From assembly GCA_047495785.1 (NCBI GenBank), contig JBLDXI010000015.1:4092001-4156000 (forward strand): a DNA stretch of 64,000 bases, read 5' to 3'. The notes below the pieces were generated by a model. That model saw only the letters and a program-made list of their open reading frames with translations, did no database searches and was not told where the DNA came from. The position numbers were made by a program, and so were the translations under genes. This document shows positions 1-9,829 of the stretch, piece by piece (positions within the stretch are counted from its first letter, which is position 1; each line of letters opens with the position of its first letter). The stretch is from Lepidodermella squamata. Its lineage: Eukaryota > Gastrotricha.

Positions 1-478
1 GAGCGACGTTTTGGACTTCTGTACCTCGGACGTAGCTGGTGGTTTTGAAGAAGAATCGAAGCCATCTGTTGCTGGAACAACCGACTGCTTCAATTGCCCG
101 AAGCCAGACTGCCGCGGCCTGGCTGAGATGGTGCCACCTTGCGTTCTTTTCATCTGCCCAGTTTGTAACTACCACATGTGTACCCGATGCAATACTGACT
201 GGCATGCGACGGTTACCTGCGAAGAGTACGCGAGGTGGCGCGAAGAAAACGGAAGAAAACCGATTATTAGCACTTTCGATTGCTGCCAATGCCGCAAGAT
301 TATGCCTAAAGAACACGTCTTCAGCATGTCGACCTGTTCTCATGAAATGTGCCACTCGTGCGCTGGCTTGTACTTCCGCAAACAAATCAGGGACAAGCAG
401 TATCCCATTACGTCCCCACTCCCCGAATTCCACCAGATAATAGATCCAGAAGATACCTCTATCTTGTGTTTGGATTGA
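1..478 (+). CDS. Rearranged partial RBR/RING-type ubiquitin ligase gene (5' end outside window)
   Basis: The open frame enters from the left edge (from base 2) and stops at 476-478. Its first residues match those after position 786 in the neighbouring RBR gene (DFCT..D). At about 86-255 it switches to a stretch nearly identical in DNA to 1712-1890 of that gene, the in-between-RING cysteine region with CPKPDC and CPVCNY. It then runs into a RING-like half (CCQCRK, then C-x-H-x3-C-x2-C). Zinc-binding cysteines are kept but the domain order is not that of a normal RING1-IBR-RING2 protein, and no RING2 follows. It is best read as a shuffled tandem copy, either a pseudogene or a truncated RING protein. 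Coding status is unsure. Confidence 0.5.
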   Translation, partial: SDVLDFCTSDVAGGFEEESKPSVAGTTDCFNCPKPDCRGLAEMVPPCVLFICPVCNYHMCTRCNTDWHATVTCEEYARWREENGRKPIISTFDCCQCRKIMPKEHVFSMSTCSHEMCHSCAGLYFRKQIRDKQYPITSPLPEFHQIIDPEDTSILCLD

Positions 479-730
479 AATCAGATGAAAACATTCAGCC
501 AGGATCGTTTTTAAATTTCTCGACTTGACAAGTTCGAATGATTGATCGCTTGTTTTAGTAATATCTAATTACCCATTTCTTAATATCCCAGAAATGACAA
601 CTATGACCAAACTCTCTGCATCATTTAGGCTTTTAAATGGCAACAAGTCGACCAAGCAATGCGGCAATCTGTTTTTTTTCGGCGTTGCGCGACACCTTTC
701 ATCTTTGACGGCTATCTGTTACGCTCTCCC

Positions 731-2152
731 ATGTACCCGCATTGCCAGGCTGAACTGCATCGCGAGGAAACGGCTAGAGTCATAAACGAAAGCGATATTT
801 TGGACTTCTGCACCTTGGACGCAGCATTGAAACCGTCACAGGCTGACAATAAACGAAGCGTCGATCCCAAAACATCCAAGTGTGGCATGTGCTATGTTGT
901 TAGTTCGGGCGACGATCTTTTCGAACTTTCTACCGTTTGTTCGCATCATATTTGTCGCGAATGTGCTACGAAGTGGCTGACAGGTGCTCCAAGCAGATTC
1001 TCAGCAAGCATTAGATATTGTCCGATTCCGGACTGTATAATCAGATTTGAGCAAAGTCGGAGGGAACCCTTGTTCCAATTCGCTGACTTGCTGCCTTCTC
1101 CGCCTCCGGAAGAATTTCCGTGTGAGATCTGCTTCACGACCCAAGTCATTTTCGAAGTCTTCAAACTTCGCGATTGCCAGCACCAGATTTGTCGCGAATG
1201 TGCTCGCGAATACATCCGCTCGCTGACTGCCGACATGAAGAATATGACGTGCCCTATGGTCGGATGCATGGTACGTAAGTATTATTTCTAAATCGCTGAT
1301 AATTTATATTAATAATTAATTAATAAATCAATCAAATTGTTATCGATAATTTCTGAGTATTATCATTTCAATATTGATTTTACAAATCAGTGATTGTTCC
1401 GATATTAGCAGTCTAGGAAGCCTGCGTTGAACGTTGCCACCTAGCTGAAAACTATAGCAGAATCACAGGGTAAACGGGGAACCAGTCAAGAATACATAAG
1501 CAAAGAATCAGAAAAACTTAGCATGAGCACGCCTAAATTTAGAGTTAGAACGTCAATTTTAGTTGTGAAAACGTTACGGCCCTTAGTTTTTTTAATGCTT
1601 CGCTTGTTTAATTCTACTTTTTAGGGAGAACTGACACTTGAAGATGCCGAAACTGTCATCGAAGCAGATGAAATGAAGCGCCTTACTGACATGCTGCTGA
1701 AAAAAGCTGTCATCGACTGCTTCCATTGCCCGAAGCCAGACTGCCCCGGCCTGGCCGAGATGATCCCACCTTGCGTTCGATTCATCTGCCCAGTTTGTAA
1801 CTATAACATGTGTACGCAGTGCAACGCTGACTGGCATGCGACGGTCACCTGCGAAGAGTACGCGAGGTGGCGCGAAGAAAACGGAGCCGCTGATCAGCGG
1901 TTTACTGACTACGTCCGCGATAAGAAAGTCCAGGTCTGCCCGGCTTGCAAGCAGGGTGTCGAAAAAACCGAGGGCTGCAACCACATGACATGCCGCTGTG
2001 GGGCTCATTTTTGGTCAGTTTCTTTGTATTGTCAAAAATCACACAACTTGGAAATTTCCTCTTATAGTTATTTATGCGGCAAACGGTTCCAGAAACCTGG
2101 CTGGGAACCACATGGCTCTTCTTGTCCTCTGTTCAGTTATGATAATATTTGA
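731..2152 (+). CDS. RBR-type E3 ubiquitin ligase (RING1-IBR-RING2)
   Basis: Read as three exons, 731-1270, 1625-2013 and 2068-2152 (337 aa), with introns 1271-1624 (gtacgt..ttag) and 2014-2067 (gtcagt..atag). Splicing the last intron restores the RING2 motif CGAHFCYLCGKRF, which supports the model. In order: a RING-like segment (CGMC...CSHHICREC), RING1 (CEIC...CQHQICREC), IBR (CPKPDC, CPVCNYNMC) and RING2 (CPACKQGVEKTEGCNHMTC, then the probable catalytic Cys in HFCYLC). RBR ligases take ubiquitin from an E2 onto a RING2 cysteine before passing it to the substrate. The first ATG of the frame was used, but an upstream exon is possible. The extra RING-like segment before RING1 is unusual. Substrate unknown. 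Confidence 0.8.
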
Positions 2153-2563
2153 ACATGGAGATTCGAAAAATAGTTCGGCTTTTTTAATCTAACACTTCCC
2201 AATTGCTATTGCAATATATATATATGAAGATACCAGTATTATGCTTTGCTATGGACGAATATTTGTGTGATATGTGTGATATGAAAGTAAAAATGTGCTT
2301 CAACGAGTTTGATCCATCAAACGAATTTTTCATTTTTGCAGCCTCATTTACATAATATTAAACTTATCGCATTGTGCGACCACTTAAAAGTCCAATCCAT
2401 TGCGCACGCTGATTGGTCGATCGATCGTTGCTATGACTCCCGGATGAAACATCATGGTCATAAGATTTTTTGCAACAAGTGTTTGGGTAGATCAATTATT
2501 TCTACCTATATCTCCTTTTTGTTTATTTTTCATCAATTTTATGGAGCTTAAAATGATAATACT
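2153..2563. other. Intergenic region, no gene seen
   Basis: AT-rich spacer between convergent genes. It has a short TA run near 2215 and no frame with recognisable protein features. Confidence 0.5.
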
Positions 2564-3805
2564 TCATTCCAAGTTATTACATTCTGGTATATTGCAGCCA
2601 TCCTTGTTCGCTCCTTGTTGGACCAAATAACGCGCAATTTCGAACAGTCCGTTCTCAACCGCCCAAACCAGTGGCGTCTTCCCATCACTGTTTTTCTCAT
2701 TAATATTAGCCCCATTCTGCACTACAAACTTGACCAATTCGAAATACGCGTTACTCACAGCTGACAGCAAAACACCACGACGAGTATTGTTGGTTCTATC
2801 GTTGATACTCGCGCCGAGTCCTAGCAGGTATTGAACAACAGGCAAGTGGCCATTAAGGGCAGCTTTCAAAATCGGCGAGTCGTTGTTGTTGTCCTTTTGA
2901 TTCACGCTCTGCCCTTTTTCCTCGACCAGAAACTTGACCAGATCCAAATTTCCACTCTCTGAAGCTGCCATCAGCGCCGTCATCCCATTTTCGTTCTTCT
3001 CATCAACGCTAGCACCTTTTCCCAGCAGATATTTCGCAACGTCTGATCGGCCGAAATTAGTCGCGATTAGGAATGGGGTCATTCCCTTTTGATCCCGGGC
3101 ATAGACTAAAGCGCCTTTATCGACTAAGAGCGATGCTGAATTCAAGCTGCCATTCCTCGCCGCCCACATCAGCGCCGTTCTGCCAGACCCGTCTTTCAAA
3201 TTAACATTCGCCCCCTTATCGATTAAATAAGAAACAGTTTGAGTCCTGCCATTATCCGAAGCTGATAATAACGCTGTTATTCCGTTGTTATTCTGCTCAT
3301 CAACAGCTATATTTTGCTCTTCAATGTAGAATTTAACGACACTTAACGCCCCACGGCCAGCAGCGTGGATCAACGCTAGGGCGCCGTTTTTGTCCCGTTG
3401 ATTCACATCGGCGCCGTTGCTGATCAAGAACTTGACCAATTCGAGGTGGTTATTCGCCGAAGCTGCGTGAATCGGAGCGTAGTTGTAAAGCAGCTCAACC
3501 CCATTAACATCAGCGCCTTTGTCGAGGAACAACTTCGCGAGATTACTTCTGCTTTGAGAAACATCGCAACTGGCTTGAACTGATCTCAGAAGAGCTGTAG
3601 CATTAGCCATTGTTACGAAACAAATTCGGCTTTGTAGGCCATCTGCCCATTTTGCGTCGTAGGCGTTACCATTAGCTTCTATTTGGCTGATGAGTTGTCG
3701 AACTTGCTGTACATTTCCACTAGTCGCTGCGTAATTAAGCTGGTCGTAAAGATTGCCTTGACCTGAAATAACCTTCGCAAAGGTCAATTGAACCCTCAAT
3801 ATCAT
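2564..3805 (-). CDS. Ankyrin-repeat protein, possibly secreted
   Basis: A 413-residue open frame made almost wholly of ankyrin repeats. About nine to ten units run from roughly residue 90 to 405 (GADVN..D.NG..AL..AA..G.L..VKFL pattern). Ankyrin repeats bind protein partners; no catalytic domain is present. The first ATG (3803-3805) gives a weakly hydrophobic start. An alternative first exon at about 3824-3868 (MLLFHITITIFSLLE, donor gtataa) joined to an AG just before GTTATTTCAG would be in frame and would give a convincing signal peptide, but its acceptor is weak. If that is used, the protein enters the secretory pathway, which is unusual for an ankyrin protein. The partner is unknown. Confidence 0.85.
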   Translation of the reverse strand: MILRVQLTFAKVISGQGNLYDQLNYAATSGNVQQVRQLISQIEANGNAYDAKWADGLQSRICFVTMANATALLRSVQASCDVSQSRSNLAKLFLDKGADVNGVELLYNYAPIHAASANNHLELVKFLISNGADVNQRDKNGALALIHAAGRGALSVVKFYIEEQNIAVDEQNNNGITALLSASDNGRTQTVSYLIDKGANVNLKDGSGRTALMWAARNGSLNSASLLVDKGALVYARDQKGMTPFLIATNFGRSDVAKYLLGKGASVDEKNENGMTALMAASESGNLDLVKFLVEEKGQSVNQKDNNNDSPILKAALNGHLPVVQYLLGLGASINDRTNNTRRGVLLSAVSNAYFELVKFVVQNGANINEKNSDGKTPLVWAVENGLFEIARYLVQQGANKDGCNIPECNNLE

Positions 3806-3892
3806 ACATTTAAAATTATACCTCGAGTAATGAAAAAATAGTAATCGTAATATGAAAAAGCAGCATTTTTATTATAGACACGAAAGTTTTTT

Positions 3893-5029
3893 CTAACTTA
3901 AGTTGCTCATTTTGACTAGTATGACAGTAGTTGAAGCTGTGATGAGCAGCGTGCATAGCGTGAAGCATGCCAAATCGCTCATGTCGACCACCTTAATCCA
4001 AAACAATTTTCGCTTTTGTTTGCGGCATTTTTTGACGAAACGGTGGTGTAAGAAGCATGAAAACGCTGCATAGACTGTTATGAAGGTCGCGATGCCGAGT
4101 TGAAGGATGAACAGGATCGAGATGTAGCTCAACTTCGAACTTGTCGGCATTTTATCGTCGATATTTGTTTGAAGGACGCCTAACGCTAGTTGGCAGGTAA
4201 TTGCATAGGCCGACCGATCCGGGGCGTGGGGCGGAATTCCGAAGGTAGCTAGCTGGAGTAGGACGAGGAAACCCATTGGAATTATTGCGAGGTAGATAAA
4301 TTGTAGCGGGCGGCGTTTGAAGGAGATGCGAAACTCGGCAGCTCCGCTGAATCCTGCGCAATCCTTCCTTAAAATAGCTTCATAGCTAACTACATCCCAG
4401 CGAGAATTTTCCGGCGTGAAGGAAGATTGCTCGAAGACATTGCCGACCTGCATGCTAAGGTTCCCCACGCGAACATCAGTACACATGTCCATATAGCCGA
4501 ACTTGAACACACAAGTTTGAAGATCGAATGGGAAATACAGGAAATCCAACGGGCACATTGTTGTAATAGCTGGTACAGGCGGGAAATATGTGACTATTCC
4601 ACTGGATTTCACGTACATAGATTTGATTGCTAGGTCGACTTTGGTTAGGACATACATGTCCAGAGCGTTATTCATGTGCAGAAAGGAAGGCAGCCAAAGT
4701 TGTTGAGGGCTCAAGTTGACCTGCTTTATGCTTTGGAACTCAGGTATATCGTTCCATTTCCAAGTTACGTCGAGCCATCGGGATTCGAAATCTGGCATAA
4801 TAGTTAGAGTTTCGCCGATTTCGTCCATTGAAACGAAACTGATAGCTTTGAATGTGATATTTACTCGAATGACGTCACTACCATTGAGCTTTGGAGGGTT
4901 CATTCCGATCCCGGCTTCTTCCCGCCGTTGCTGAATAAACGATAGCAGGTTCGCAATGTGCCAGGTTGAGTTCAAAGTTGAACATGCGACCTTTGCAGTT
5001 AAAAAAATTAACGCCAGAAGCGATTTCAT
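3893..5029 (-). CDS. Cys-loop ligand-gated ion channel subunit (paralogue 1)
   Basis: A 378-aa intronless pentameric ligand-gated channel subunit. The start MKSLLALIF gives a signal peptide ending near residue 16. The extracellular domain spans about 25-240, with the Cys-loop C159-x13-C173 (PFD motif inside). M1 is about 242-264, M2 272-292, M3 301-323 and M4 350-373. The nicotinic adjacent-Cys pair of loop C is absent; one Cys (224) stands there, and another (183) follows the Cys-loop. M2 aligns with nicotinic receptors, with Leu at 9' and Asp-Arg at -1'/0', so cation selectivity is likely (inference). The M3-M4 loop is only about 26 residues. Ligand unknown. It is the most divergent of the six clustered paralogues and closest to the partial gene at the window end. 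Confidence 0.92.
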   Translation of the reverse strand: MKSLLALIFLTAKVACSTLNSTWHIANLLSFIQQRREEAGIGMNPPKLNGSDVIRVNITFKAISFVSMDEIGETLTIMPDFESRWLDVTWKWNDIPEFQSIKQVNLSPQQLWLPSFLHMNNALDMYVLTKVDLAIKSMYVKSSGIVTYFPPVPAITTMCPLDFLYFPFDLQTCVFKFGYMDMCTDVRVGNLSMQVGNVFEQSSFTPENSRWDVVSYEAILRKDCAGFSGAAEFRISFKRRPLQFIYLAIIPMGFLVLLQLATFGIPPHAPDRSAYAITCQLALGVLQTNIDDKMPTSSKLSYISILFILQLGIATFITVYAAFSCFLHHRFVKKCRKQKRKLFWIKVVDMSDLACFTLCTLLITASTTVILVKMSNLS

Positions 5030-5160
5030 CGAAAAGTATTCGGCGAGTAGATTTCTTCGCAAAAATCTCCTCTTTTATTATTAATTGTCAACAAATATCA
5101 AACCGCCTTTTTTGGATTGAGTTTTATTTGCTCAAATTTAGGCGCAAACATTCGAAAAAA

Positions 5161-6285
5161 TCAGATTTTTATCATATTCAAAATTACAGCTGTCGAAGAA
5201 ATGATGACAAAAAGCAGGCATACGACGAGAAAAATTGCATCGCTAATCATTATAACACGCTTCCAATACTGATGTTGAATTTTCCGACCATTCTTAACCT
5301 TCAAGTCGTAAACGAAAATTGTGGCTGAGGAATAAACTGTTACGAGAGTTGATATACCCATCTGCATAGCAATAAGTATTTCAATGAGGCTAAGTTGGGA
5401 ACTTGGCGGTAAATCGTTGTCGATAACTGATTGTAAGACTCCGAAGGCCAGTTGGCACGTGATTGAGTACGAGGCGCGTTCAGGATGTGAGACGGGCAAT
5501 CCGAACGATGCCAGCTGAAGAACAGCCATGAATAACATAGGCATTAAGGCTGAGTAGATGAATTGCAACGGCCGGCGTTTAAAATGTATTCTGAACTCAA
5601 TAGCTCCAGTATAACAGGCACAAGAATTACTAACAACAGCTTCACTGCCGATCAAAGACCAAACGGAATTGTCAGACATGAAGGTCAAGTCATCGATTTG
5701 AATGCTGACTTCATCCGTCAAAACATCCGAACATGGGTCCATGTAGCCAAAGGAGAATACGCAGACTTGTTTATCGAAAGGGAAATTTGTGAAATCTAGG
5801 GAGCACATTGTAGTTAGGGACGAAACAGGTGGGTAGAAGGTTAAGCTTCCACTCGGTTGTATGAAGGCAGTTTTTATCGAATCGTCATAGGCCAGAGTCG
5901 CGTACAGATTACCCGCGTTGTTCATGTGAATGAAACGTGGCTGCCAGAACAGCTTTGGCTCAAGAAGTAAGGTGGTTGTTAGGTTCTTGAACTGGGTGTT
6001 ATCCCAGCGCCACATTGGGTCGTTCCATGTCAGGTGCATGTCGCAGAGAATCGTCAGAGTCTCGTCTTGTTCGTTGAGGTCGACAAATTTCATCGCATGG
6101 AACGTGAAATTTACGAAGATTATCTCGTCGCCGATTTTCGGCGGGTCAAGGTCAATTTGAGCGCGCTGCCTTCGATCAATCAGAAATGTCCTCAATTTTG
6201 AACGCTCACTGATAGGAAAAGATGATGTACTGTCAGAGTTCACATCTACAAAATAGGCAATTGATAGAACGAGAAACAGAAACAT
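5161..6285 (-). CDS. Cys-loop ligand-gated ion channel subunit (paralogue 2)
   Basis: A 374-aa single-exon channel subunit, head-to-tail with its neighbours; its start lies only 5 bp from the stop of the next gene upstream (6291). Signal peptide about 1-17; Cys-loop C161-x13-C175; M1 about 240-262; M2 from 270; M3 about 299-322; M4 about 346-370. The extra Cys after the Cys-loop is C185, and loop C has Cys-Ala-Cys (222, 224) rather than adjacent cysteines. The M2 border reads Pro-Glu-Arg (268-270), an acidic -1' residue expected of cation channels. The 5 bp gap to the neighbour raises the possibility of a shared transcript. A broken copy of its 5' end lies at 10672-10783. Confidence 0.92.
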   Translation of the reverse strand: MFLFLVLSIAYFVDVNSDSTSSFPISERSKLRTFLIDRRQRAQIDLDPPKIGDEIIFVNFTFHAMKFVDLNEQDETLTILCDMHLTWNDPMWRWDNTQFKNLTTTLLLEPKLFWQPRFIHMNNAGNLYATLAYDDSIKTAFIQPSGSLTFYPPVSSLTTMCSLDFTNFPFDKQVCVFSFGYMDPCSDVLTDEVSIQIDDLTFMSDNSVWSLIGSEAVVSNSCACYTGAIEFRIHFKRRPLQFIYSALMPMLFMAVLQLASFGLPVSHPERASYSITCQLAFGVLQSVIDNDLPPSSQLSLIEILIAMQMGISTLVTVYSSATIFVYDLKVKNGRKIQHQYWKRVIMISDAIFLVVCLLFVIISSTAVILNMIKI

Positions 6286-6290
6286 CAGTC

Positions 6291-7421
6291 TTAGGAATTG
6301 TAGTTAAGCATCAAACTCAAAATCACGATTGTCGAAAGAAGGGCGACAGCCGAGAATGCACAAAGTAAAGAAATGTCACAGATATCGATTATTTTTTCCC
6401 AATAGTTTTTCGAGGTTTTAATTGCCTTTCGCTTATAGAAGTAACAAGAAACTGCCGCGTATACTGTGATTAGGGTGCAAATACTGATTTGAAGCACAAC
6501 GAGGATACTGACGTAGCTGAGTTTCGAACTCGGAGGCATTTGCTCATTTATCGTCTCTTGAAGAACTCCGAGGGCTAATTGACAAGTTATTGCGTAAGCG
6601 GCTCTATCTGGTTCCGAAGCCGGGATGGCAAAGGTCGTAAGCTGTAAAATCATGAGAAAGGCCATTGGGATCAGAACCGAAGATACGAACTGGCTGGGTT
6701 GGCGTTGTAAATGAATTTCGAATTGGATCGCTCCGTTAAAGGACGAACACGAGTTAAATAGCCGAGCTTCAGCGCCTACTAGTTGCCATGGCGAGTTGTC
6801 AGACATGAAGTCCGATCCCTTCTTTAAAGGGACCGTGCCAAACCTTATAGCTAAGTTTTGAATTGCAACATCATCACATTCCTCATTGAAGGAGAAAATG
6901 TAGACACAAGTTTGGGTATCGAAAGGATACGCCGAGAAATCCATAGGGCACATCGTTGTTAGGGAGCCAAAGGCCGGGAAAAAAGTGACCCTTCCGTTTG
7001 AGCGAAGGTGAGTTATTTTGAGGGAGCGATCGAATTTCGCTGCCGCGTAAATGTCCTCCGCATTATTCATATGAATAGGTATCGGTTGCCAGAATAAACT
7101 CGGCTCCATGGATATAACGTTTGTTTCATTGAACGGGGGATCGTCATTCCACCGCCAGAATCGATCATACCATACAATTTCCAGATCTGCGAGAAGCTTT
7201 AGCTGCTCGGCAATCTCGTTAAGATGCACGAATGCTAGAGCTTTGAACGTGAAGTTGACCCAAATGGTCTCGTTGCCAATTTTCGGCAGCTCGAATCCAA
7301 TTTTAATTTTCTCTCTTCGTTCGAGGAGAAATGATCGTAGCTTTGCGCGATCAGGAGTTTCGATAGGCTCAGCAATGACCTCGGCAAAAAATATGATCAA
7401 AACAGAGAAATATATCACCAT
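6291..7421 (-). CDS. Cys-loop ligand-gated ion channel subunit (paralogue 3)
   Basis: A 376-aa intronless subunit. The start MVIYFSVLII was preferred to an upstream in-frame ATG (7445) because it opens directly with a signal peptide. Cys-loop C158-x13-C172; extra Cys 182; loop-C Cys 225 (SCSSF); M2 border Pro-Asp-Arg (271-273) followed by AAYAITCQLALGVL. M1 carries IPMAFLMILQL, and M3 and M4 are clear. The loop-B position that is Trp in acetylcholine-binding subunits is Phe here (FSFNE), so the ligand may not be acetylcholine. It is closest to the copy at 10785-11912, including shared 3' flank, so the two arose by a recent segmental duplication. Confidence 0.92.
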   Translation of the reverse strand: MVIYFSVLIIFFAEVIAEPIETPDRAKLRSFLLERREKIKIGFELPKIGNETIWVNFTFKALAFVHLNEIAEQLKLLADLEIVWYDRFWRWNDDPPFNETNVISMEPSLFWQPIPIHMNNAEDIYAAAKFDRSLKITHLRSNGRVTFFPAFGSLTTMCPMDFSAYPFDTQTCVYIFSFNEECDDVAIQNLAIRFGTVPLKKGSDFMSDNSPWQLVGAEARLFNSCSSFNGAIQFEIHLQRQPSQFVSSVLIPMAFLMILQLTTFAIPASEPDRAAYAITCQLALGVLQETINEQMPPSSKLSYVSILVVLQISICTLITVYAAVSCYFYKRKAIKTSKNYWEKIIDICDISLLCAFSAVALLSTIVILSLMLNYNS

Positions 7422-7445
7422 TTTTTCTCGTAATATGCACCTCAA

Positions 7446-8717
7446 AAAGTCAAATAGGCCTTTTTAACCAGTTATGGAAGTATACTCAATAATTCTGTCC
7501 GGAAATTAGGATCTAAAATAAATACGAGCATTAATTGAAAATTTGGCAGCCATAAAAACGTACAACTGTTGTTTGAACAAAACTCATAAAGTACAATTAG
7601 GTATATTAGTGAATTTCAGCTTTTAGCGAAATGTCAAATCGATGACGTTTCTGCAGGTTATTTCAATCCGTTTATGGCCTAATAAATTGGTTGGTTAATC
7701 AAAAAGCATGGGGGCGTCCGTAAAGGACAGCACGCTCAAATTGGGATTTTTCGACCCCGCCCCTTTAATGGAGAGGCGATGATTAAGAGCCATCGACACG
7801 GATGTACCCGCAGCGGGCGCTTTAAAAGGTGCAAACGCGGCCTGCCGAACGGTCGGTGGCTCGGGGACGACCATCCTCCTTTCCTCAGACTTGGAGCGGC
7901 GGGAGTGTATTTAGTGGCGACTCACTTTCCTGATTTTCGGAGAAGGGGGTGAAAATGCGGCGATTTTTCGAATGTGGCGTTTATTTGAGTGTGGTCTTCA
8001 TTTCTTCCATTAGTTCTTACATGGTTATGAGACCGTTTATGGTGTTGTCACTCTTGTGGCTATTATTCAAGTGTGGCCTTTAGTCGAAGTGCGCGGCCTT
8101 TATACCACTAAATCCGGTATTTAGGCAATCTATTACCAAGTATTGGACGGAACCTTGATTTTCGATAGATTATGACGAATTGTCCAGAGGGACCGTCGCA
8201 GTTGTAAACGAAACACATCTTGATAACAAGAACATTTTTGCGAACATTCTTCCTGGCAGCACAATTTTCAGGGTTCAGGGTAGATCGTTCGAAAGCGTCA
8301 AAAGTCAATTATTCCGACAACGAGAATCAAAGCTCTGGGGATGTGGCCATCTTGGTCAAAATAACATAAGAATCGTGGAGAAAAGTATTCCTACTTCACT
8401 GAAGTAAACTGGACTTCGCGGCGCTTTCGACTTCCTTACGTCGCCGAATCATCTGGCACTTTGTTTCCCTCAATAAAAGATATTTTCAAGGAACGCCTCG
8501 ACCACCTACGGCCAAGGCTGCCTGGCAGCTGGCGATGTTATGGTATATTATATATTAAACTTAGTTGAACCAGTGAATCCACAATTATCTGATTGGTCGG
8601 ATGGCTTAAAGTCTGCGATTGGTTGGTTCAAAGAGCACGCGACACGCACCATTTAATGTTTTTCTGCGATTATGATATATGAAATGTAGCGGAAAATGAC
8701 TACCTTTCTGCCGTCAA
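7446..8717. other. Intergenic region with GC-rich repeat-like DNA
   Basis: No supported gene. At about 7709-7790 there is a GC-rich block (GGGGCGTCCG..AAATTGGGATTTTTCGACCCC). At about 7970-8100 are loose repeats of GTGTGG followed by TTTATT/TTTAGT, similar in style to the TTATTTGAGGC repeats near 9790 and 24200. I take these as remnants of a mobile element without coding capacity. Confidence 0.35.
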
Positions 8718-8790
8718 GCCGAGATAGCTCAGTTGGGAGAGCGTTAGACTGAAGATCTAAAGGTCCCTGGTTCGATCCCGGGTCTCGGCG
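8718..8790 (+). tRNA. tRNA-Phe (GAA)
   Basis: A full cloverleaf can be drawn. The 7-bp acceptor stem is GCCGAGA/TCTCGGC. Box A (TAGCTCAGTTGGGA) and box B (GGTTCGATCCC) are present, and the anticodon arm has GAA in the loop CTGAAGA. No intron. Discriminator base G at 8790. Confidence 0.93.
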
Positions 8791-8859
8791 TACCTTTTTG
8801 CGCTGTCATTGGCCTATCCTAATTGCCATGTTAGAAGCCCACGGGAGTTTTCTATCGCA

Positions 8860-8923
8860 GGCCCGTTGGTATGATTCTCGCTTCGGGTGCGAGAGGTCTC
8901 GGGTTCAATTTCCGAACGGGCCC
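8860..8923 (+). tRNA. tRNA-Pro (CGG), D-arm deleted, probably a tRNA pseudogene
   Basis: The acceptor stem (GGCCCGT/ACGGGCC), the anticodon arm (CTCGC-loop-GCGAG, anticodon CGG) and the T arm (TCGGG/TCCGA) all pair. The D-arm region is only about 10 nt instead of the usual 18-19, as if about 8 nt were lost between two GGT repeats. It lacks a foldable D stem and a normal box A spacing, so it may not be transcribed or matured. It sits between two intact tRNA genes. Confidence 0.7.
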
Positions 8924-8999
8924 ACTAGGTTTGTCTTCATTTGAATTTCAACAAGCTATTGAAAATGCATCACATAATCCAGGCATTTAATTTCATATC

Positions 9000-9071
9000 T
9001 CCCTGATGGTCTAGTGGTTAGGATTCCGCGCTTTCACCGCGGCGGCCCGGGTTCGATTCCCGGTCAGGGAA
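9000..9071 (+). tRNA. tRNA-Glu (TTC)
   Basis: Perfect acceptor stem TCCCTGA/TCAGGGA, anticodon stem CCGCG/CGCGG with TTC in the loop, T arm CCGGG/CCCGG, and box A and B sequences typical of eukaryotic tRNA-Glu. Third of a three-tRNA cluster within about 350 bp. Confidence 0.95.
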
Positions 9072-9210
9072 AGTTTTGCTCCTAAATGAGCTTTTTGCAA
9101 AAATCACTGCTTATCGCAAAAAATCGATTCTCAACTATAACGTAAAACTAGCAGTAATTTTTTGGAAAGCTGGCGCCATTCGGGAGACTCGAACCCCAGA
9201 AATTGCGATC

Positions 9211-9827
9211 ACCGTACTGCCCGAATTAAAAACCATGCCATTTATTAATTTCGAATGCTAGAGCCAGCGACCAAATTCCACGGGCTCAAAGAGAAACGTT
9301 CAGAAAAGACATGTGACGTAGATAGGACGCCGCACTCAGAGCACGCCGGCAGACAAGAAAACGTGTTCACTTTTTTCCTCATTAATATTCAGGATATTTT
9401 GCAGCTTAAAAAAAATAAAATGGTCGGGCTCAATTCGAAGTTGTTTAATAATTAAAATTAAACAATTAAAAATTAATTAGTTCAAGTTTCAAAGATCGCA
9501 AAAATTAGTGATTTGGCGCGGTTTCCGAGACCTACAAAGACGAGATGCATCTCTAAAAATGAATTCAGCTGATGAAATGGCAGCATCTGCTCAAAATTAC
9601 ACAGAAATAGCAAAAAAATATTTTGGCGGAAAATAACGACATGATTCATCTCATTAAATTTGAAACGATGAACTTTGCCCCTTATTAGTCTGACTTCAAC
9701 TTTTCGTGTCCGAAAACCTCTTAGTGCGGCGTCCTATCTACGTCACATGAGAAAAGAGGGTCCTAAAATTGAAATACCCCTACCCTGACATTTATTTGAG
9801 GCTGACATTAGTTTCGGGCAGTACGGT
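9211..9827. mobile_element. MITE-like element with 15-bp terminal inverted repeats (family A), with a nested element
   Basis: The ends are exact inverted copies: ACCGTACTGCCCGAA at 9211-9225 and its reverse complement at 9813-9827. There is no coding capacity. The right part holds the TTTATTTGAGGCTGAC motif also seen near 24200-24500. A related element with the same left end starts at 24121. A second inverted pair (9310-9749) lies inside. Confidence 0.65.
9310..9749. repeat. Nested inverted repeat with 27-bp perfect arms
   Basis: Positions 9310-9336 and 9723-9749 are perfect reverse complements (27 bp, containing GACGTAGATAGGACGCC). The roughly 385-bp interior is AT-rich and non-coding. It is probably a second MITE inserted in the family A element. 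Confidence 0.65.
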
Positions 9828-9829
9828 AA

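Noticed and set aside
946-1269. Minus-strand frame opposite the RBR gene
   Set aside because: Pure antisense shadow of the Cys-rich coding exon.
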